Origin: DASPLH01 sp035627675
Lineage (GTDB): Bacteria > Acidobacteriota > Terriglobia > Terriglobales > Acidobacteriaceae
Direction: 5' to 3'
DNA length: 10,147 nucleotides
Assembly: GCA_035627675.1 (NCBI GenBank)
Contig: DASPLH010000262.1
Coordinates: 1 to 10,147 of the forward strand
Shown one piece after another: positions 7,118 through 10,147 of this stretch. Under the pieces are notes generated by a model that saw nothing but the letters and a program-made list of their open reading frames with translations, had not been told where the DNA came from and did not search any database. Each line of letters starts with the position of its first letter. Position 1 is the stretch's first letter. The position numbers and the translations under genes were made by a program.

Positions 7118-7717
7118 CTACTTCGCGATTTCGCCGGAGAGCAGGTTGGCCTTCACCGCCAGGTTGTAGGCGCGTTCGAGATCACCGTCCTGCATGGCGA
7201 GTCTCGACTGGGTGATGAAGTTGCGCACCTGGTGAACCATCGACTGCTCGCCGTCGTTCAGTGTCCGGTTGATCCTGCGGAGGTTGTACTCGGACGATTG
7301 GAGCAATTGTTCGGTTTCGTTGCGCTGCACGTACGCGGCGTCGGTGTTGGTATTGGCCGAGATCGTGATCGAATCCTCCGAGGGCGGCTTCTCGGGGAGC
7401 GGCGGTTTCGCAGGCGACGGTTTCGCCACGGACGGAGCGGGCTTGCGCGTGGGCGTCCTCGGCTTCGGCTTCGGCTTGGACGCCGGAGGCGCTGTTGCAG
7501 TCGCGGGAGGCGCCGTGGTCACCGGCGGAGTGATGACAGCCGGCGGTTCCGGCTGCGGCTGCGGCTCCGCGATGATGGGCGGCTGCGCCACCGGCAGCGG
7601 AGGTTTCTTCTTCTTACAGCCACCGGCGGCCAGCACAGACACTAGGGCGATCGCCAACATTGCCCGGCGTCCCATGGTGGCCCATCTCATATCTGGCTCG
7701 ATGGTCATCGCTCCCAT
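7118..7717 (-). CDS. Proline-rich probable lipoprotein, last gene of the two-component unit
   Basis: Up to 199 residues. A basic, hydrophobic leader (15-33, MGRRAML then ALVSVLAAGG) ends at Cys34, a plausible but not ideal lipobox because Ala rather than Leu is at -3. Cys34 is followed by four lysines. Residues 39-112 are a low-complexity Pro/Ala/Lys/Thr linker that could span the periplasm or peptidoglycan. Residues 126-199 look helical (QRNETEQLLQSSEYNLRRIN, then QSRLAMQDGDLERAYNLAVK), reminiscent of short TPR-like or DUF4398-like domains. Several starts are possible: 7717, 7708, 7690 and 7675. The one at 7675 gives the most standard signal peptide, but none has a convincing ribosome site, so the longest is listed. 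It lies 45 bases after the kinase gene on the same strand. I do not recognise a named family; an envelope role linked to the kinase is an inference from position. Confidence 0.75.
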   Translation of the reverse strand: MGAMTIEPDMRWATMGRRAMLAIALVSVLAAGGCKKKKPPLPVAQPPIIAEPQPQPEPPAVITPPVTTAPPATATAPPASKPKPKPRTPTRKPAPSVAKPSPAKPPLPEKPPSEDSITISANTNTDAAYVQRNETEQLLQSSEYNLRRINRTLNDGEQSMVHQVRNFITQSRLAMQDGDLERAYNLAVKANLLSGEIAK

Positions 7718-7762
7718 TCTAGAGCAGTTCCAAAGCTTGCTGTACCTCTGTAAGCGAACAGG

Positions 7763-9655
7763 CTACTCCGCGCCGCGGCTTCCGGCAGCAAGTTGGGCAC
7801 TGCGAATTTCTTCACCTTGTTCGGCCAGTGGAAGTACAAGACGGAACGTGGTGCCTCTGCCGACCTCCGACTCGAACTCCAGTGAGCCGTTGTGAAGTTG
7901 GATGGCGCGGTAGGTCAGCGCCAGCCCGATGCCACTGCCCGTCTTCTTCGTCGTGAAGTAGAGATTGAAAATCTTGTCGCGAACCTCGGGCGGGATTCCG
8001 CCGCCCTGGTCCTGCACTTCGATCACGGCACGCTCGGCCGCGACTCTGGTTGCGACCGTCAGCACGCCGCCCTCGGGCATTGCCTGGATTCCGTTGATCA
8101 CGACATTAAGCAGCGCCTGCTTGACGAGGTCGGCGTCCACCATGGCGGTCAGCGGTTCGGCGGAACTGTGCTCAACGATATTGACCCGGTGCTGCGCGGC
8201 CTCCGGAGCGGCCAAAGTCACGACGTCGCCCGCGATGCGGCGGAGGTCCATGGTCTCCAGCTTCAACTCGACAGGCCGCGTGAAGTCCACAAGAGTTTTG
8301 ACGACGCGGTCGAGGCGCTGGATTTCGTTGGCGATCACGTCCATGTGCCGTTTCGTCTCCGGGTCGAGCTGGAGCAACCGCTCGCGCAGGATCTCGAGGT
8401 GGATCACGATCGCGTTGATCGGGTTCTTGACCTCGTGCGCCACCCCCGAGGTCAGGCGCCCGATGGCGGCGAGGCGGCGCGAAAGTTCGATCTCGTTCTC
8501 GATGCGCCGCACAGACTCCGAATCCCGCATGGTGAGCAGCGCGCCGATGGAGCGGCCCCCTTCGGAGATGAAATCGAGCGCAATCTGCACGCGGCGTCCC
8601 TGGTCCACTTCGATGACCCTCTGCGGCACGCTCTGCTGAAGGGCAAACGCATCGAGCACGATCTGTCCCAGCCGGGTCGAGTCGTCGAAGATCTGTTCGA
8701 CGTTGTAGCCGAGCATCTCGGAGCGCGCGCGTCCGGCAAAGCGCTCTGCCGAAGCGCTGACGAGAACCACCTTGCCCTCGCGCGTGAAGAGCATGAGGCC
8801 GTCCTGCAACGTGCCCATGATCTGGTCGAGGTTCTCCTTCAGGGCGGAGAAGACCTCCTTCACGTCGCGGATCTGCCGGCCCAGGCGGTCGATCCTCGTG
8901 TTCACCGCGCCGTATTCGTCGGTCTGGTGCTCGGGCTCGGCGTGTATCTCGGGAACTTCGGCGGTCATGGCGTCGAGGCGGCGGGCGATCGCCTCCAGCG
9001 GACGCAGCGCGATGTTGGAGAGCGCGGCTGCCAGCGCCAGTGAGACGAGAACAGCGATCCCGGAGAACAGCAGCGCGCGGTTGAGCTGCGGCTGGAGTTC
9101 GGCCTTCAGGAATGTGGTGATGATTCCAACGCGGACTTCGGCGAACGGTTTCCCGGCACGCTGCATCGGCAGGCGCACATCGTAGATTCTCGGCGGCCCG
9201 TACACGGTCCGCATCTGCTCCAGCACGCCGCCGTTGCGGAGTTGATGGAGGTCCGGGCGCTCGGGGACGGCCTTGTCGAGCGCCGAGGCGTCCGTGTGCA
9301 AGAGGAACCGGTGGTCGAGATCAACGACCGAGGCGTCATACACCTCGGGGTTGTAGCCGATGACCGACTGGAGCAAGGTGCTGACGGGCGCGTCGCTCTG
9401 GAGGATCTCGGCGATGGCCGCCTGCACCTGTTCGGGGTCGTCAAGATCGATGCGCGTCGAACTGAGGTCCTGCTCCAGCGCGTCCTTTGTGGCCTGGTAG
9501 ATCTGGTGCGAGATGAACTCGGCGTTTTCGGCCGACTGGTTGATCCGCTGCCTCAGCAGCTGGGAGATGTAGATGAAGCTGAGCGCCAGGACCAGCGCGA
9601 ACACCATGCCGCTGATGGCGAGCACCAGCTTGGTTTTGAGTCGTAGCTTCGGCAT
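7763..9655 (-). CDS. Membrane sensor histidine kinase with HAMP and PAS domains, NtrB-like
   Basis: A 630-residue inner-membrane kinase. In order: helix 9-33; a periplasmic sensor of about 155 residues (34-190) with Cache/PDC-like segments (YDASVVDLDHRFLLHTD, then RLPMQRAGKPFAEVRVGI); helix about 192-215; HAMP about 212-265; PAS about 275-380; and a kinase core. The phosphorylated residue is His407 in SGVAHEVKNPINAI. Asn521 lies in NVVINGIQAMPEGG, the G1 box is DQGGGIP (549-555), the F box is around IFNLYFTTK (562-570), and the G2 box is GSGIGLAL (573-580). All key catalytic residues are present. The HEVKNP box is the kind paired with NtrC-class regulators, and the regulator gene lies 60 bases upstream on the same strand, so they very probably form a pair in one operon. 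The signal is unknown. The ATG at 9655 lacks a clear ribosome site, but the first membrane helix directly after it supports it. Confidence 0.95.
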   Translation of the reverse strand: MPKLRLKTKLVLAISGMVFALVLALSFIYISQLLRQRINQSAENAEFISHQIYQATKDALEQDLSSTRIDLDDPEQVQAAIAEILQSDAPVSTLLQSVIGYNPEVYDASVVDLDHRFLLHTDASALDKAVPERPDLHQLRNGGVLEQMRTVYGPPRIYDVRLPMQRAGKPFAEVRVGIITTFLKAELQPQLNRALLFSGIAVLVSLALAAALSNIALRPLEAIARRLDAMTAEVPEIHAEPEHQTDEYGAVNTRIDRLGRQIRDVKEVFSALKENLDQIMGTLQDGLMLFTREGKVVLVSASAERFAGRARSEMLGYNVEQIFDDSTRLGQIVLDAFALQQSVPQRVIEVDQGRRVQIALDFISEGGRSIGALLTMRDSESVRRIENEIELSRRLAAIGRLTSGVAHEVKNPINAIVIHLEILRERLLQLDPETKRHMDVIANEIQRLDRVVKTLVDFTRPVELKLETMDLRRIAGDVVTLAAPEAAQHRVNIVEHSSAEPLTAMVDADLVKQALLNVVINGIQAMPEGGVLTVATRVAAERAVIEVQDQGGGIPPEVRDKIFNLYFTTKKTGSGIGLALTYRAIQLHNGSLEFESEVGRGTTFRLVLPLAEQGEEIRSAQLAAGSRGAE

Positions 9656-9715
9656 GGCGGATCAGTCGCGAACCCACCGATTGTAGACCTATCGGCACAT
9701 CGAGGTTTGCGGACG

Positions 9716-10147
9716 CTAGTTGATCTTGGCGGCCTCGGCTTGTGCGTTCGCCTGCTGGCCGTACTCCTTCAGCTTGTTGTGCAGAGTCTTGAGGCTGATG
9801 CCGAGAATATCGGCGGCGCGCGTCTTGTTGTTGTGCGTGGCCTCGAGCGTCTTGAGAATCAATTGCTTCTCCGCTTCCTCGACGGTGGTGCCGACGCCGA
9901 TGCGGATGGCGTTGGCGTCGTTGATGATGTGCGGAGTCGGGCTGCCGAAGCCCGGAGGCAGATGGCGCGGCTCGACTACCGACGAGTCGCAGACGATCAC
10001 GGCGCGCTCCAGCGAGTTTCGCAGTTCGCGGACGTTGCCGGGCCATGAGTACCCCTGGAAGATCTGCATCACGGCGTCGCTGGCCGTGCGCACGTTGCGC
10101 TGATGCTTCGAGTTCATCTCCTTGATCATGGCGTGCACGAGGTTCGG
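9716..10147 (-). CDS. NtrC-family sigma-54 response regulator, C-terminal part only
   Basis: The last 143 residues of a larger protein enter from the window's right edge. WPGNVREL at visible residues 35-42 is the hallmark of the sigma-54-dependent AAA+ activator domain near its end. A linker rich in Pro and Gly follows, then a Fis-type helix-turn-helix (about 89-130: VEEAEKQLILKTLEAT, then NNKTRAADILGISLKTLHNK). The receiver domain and the GAFTGA loop would lie outside the window. The frame is open to the edge, so the GTG at 10138 is an internal Val codon, not a start. When phosphorylated by the kinase encoded 60 bases downstream, it should drive sigma-54 promoters. The N-terminal receiver is inferred from pairing with the kinase; a receiver-less bEBP is possible. 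Confidence 0.93.
   Translation of the reverse strand, partial: PNLVHAMIKEMNSKHQRNVRTASDAVMQIFQGYSWPGNVRELRNSLERAVIVCDSSVVEPRHLPPGFGSPTPHIINDANAIRIGVGTTVEEAEKQLILKTLEATHNNKTRAADILGISLKTLHNKLKEYGQQANAQAEAAKIN

Noticed and set aside
7269..7895. Glycine-rich open frame on the plus strand
   Set aside because: The Gly-rich pattern is only the complement of the Pro/Ala codons in the lipoprotein linker.
7892..9043. 383-residue open frame on the plus strand opposite the kinase gene
   Set aside because: It is a mirror of the histidine kinase, whose catalytic boxes are all intact on the minus strand; the composition (Asp, His, Arg, Val) is a codon-bias shadow.
10136..10138. GTG as the start of a small regulator protein
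   Set aside because: The frame continues open to the window edge and the visible segment is the end of the AAA+ domain, so this is an internal Val codon.

Overview
The window is GC-rich, densely coded bacterial chromosome. Seven protein genes fill almost all of it: four on the plus strand and three on the minus strand, with two of the minus-strand genes running off the window ends. There are no RNA genes, mobile elements, CRISPR repeats or integration sites that I can see. Gene content suggests a soil-type, GC-rich Gram-negative, plausibly an acidobacterium or a similar lineage. The clues are MacB-type permeases, an exported TPR protein, a Pro/Ala-rich lipoprotein and an NtrC-class two-component system. 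That placement is an inference from style, not proof.

Layout. (1) Bases 1-717, minus strand: an exported TPR-type protein whose C-terminus lies outside the window. (2) Bases 718-850: a short divergent promoter region. (3) Bases 851-2953, plus strand: a large exported zinc metallopeptidase with HEMGH and a downstream Glu, resembling the M3/M2/M32 gluzincins; it ends in a clear intrinsic terminator. (4) Bases 3053-4408, plus strand: a PLP-dependent beta-eliminating lyase of the tryptophanase/tyrosine phenol-lyase family, also closed by a strong terminator. Its scaffold looks like tyrosine phenol-lyase, but the substrate-determining residues look like tryptophanase. (5) Bases 4548-7047, plus strand: two tandem, translationally close MacB/LolCE-type ABC permeases with no ATPase or membrane-fusion partner nearby. 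(6) Bases 7118-10147, minus strand, transcribed right to left: the C-terminal end of an NtrC-type sigma-54 response regulator, then a membrane-bound PAS/HAMP histidine kinase, then a proline-rich probable lipoprotein.

How they fit. The peptidase and the lyase are each followed by their own terminator, so they are probably separate transcription units, although peptide hydrolysis followed by amino-acid breakdown would be compatible. The permease pair is a two-gene unit that must borrow an ATPase from elsewhere. It converges with the regulator-kinase-lipoprotein unit, which probably senses an envelope or periplasmic signal and controls sigma-54 promoters. I see no convincing sigma-54 promoter inside the window. 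I found no clearly new defence or mobile system. The most noteworthy points are the mosaic lyase, the unusual M3-like peptidase with two well-placed starts, the ATPase-less permease pair and the lipoprotein attached to a two-component operon.
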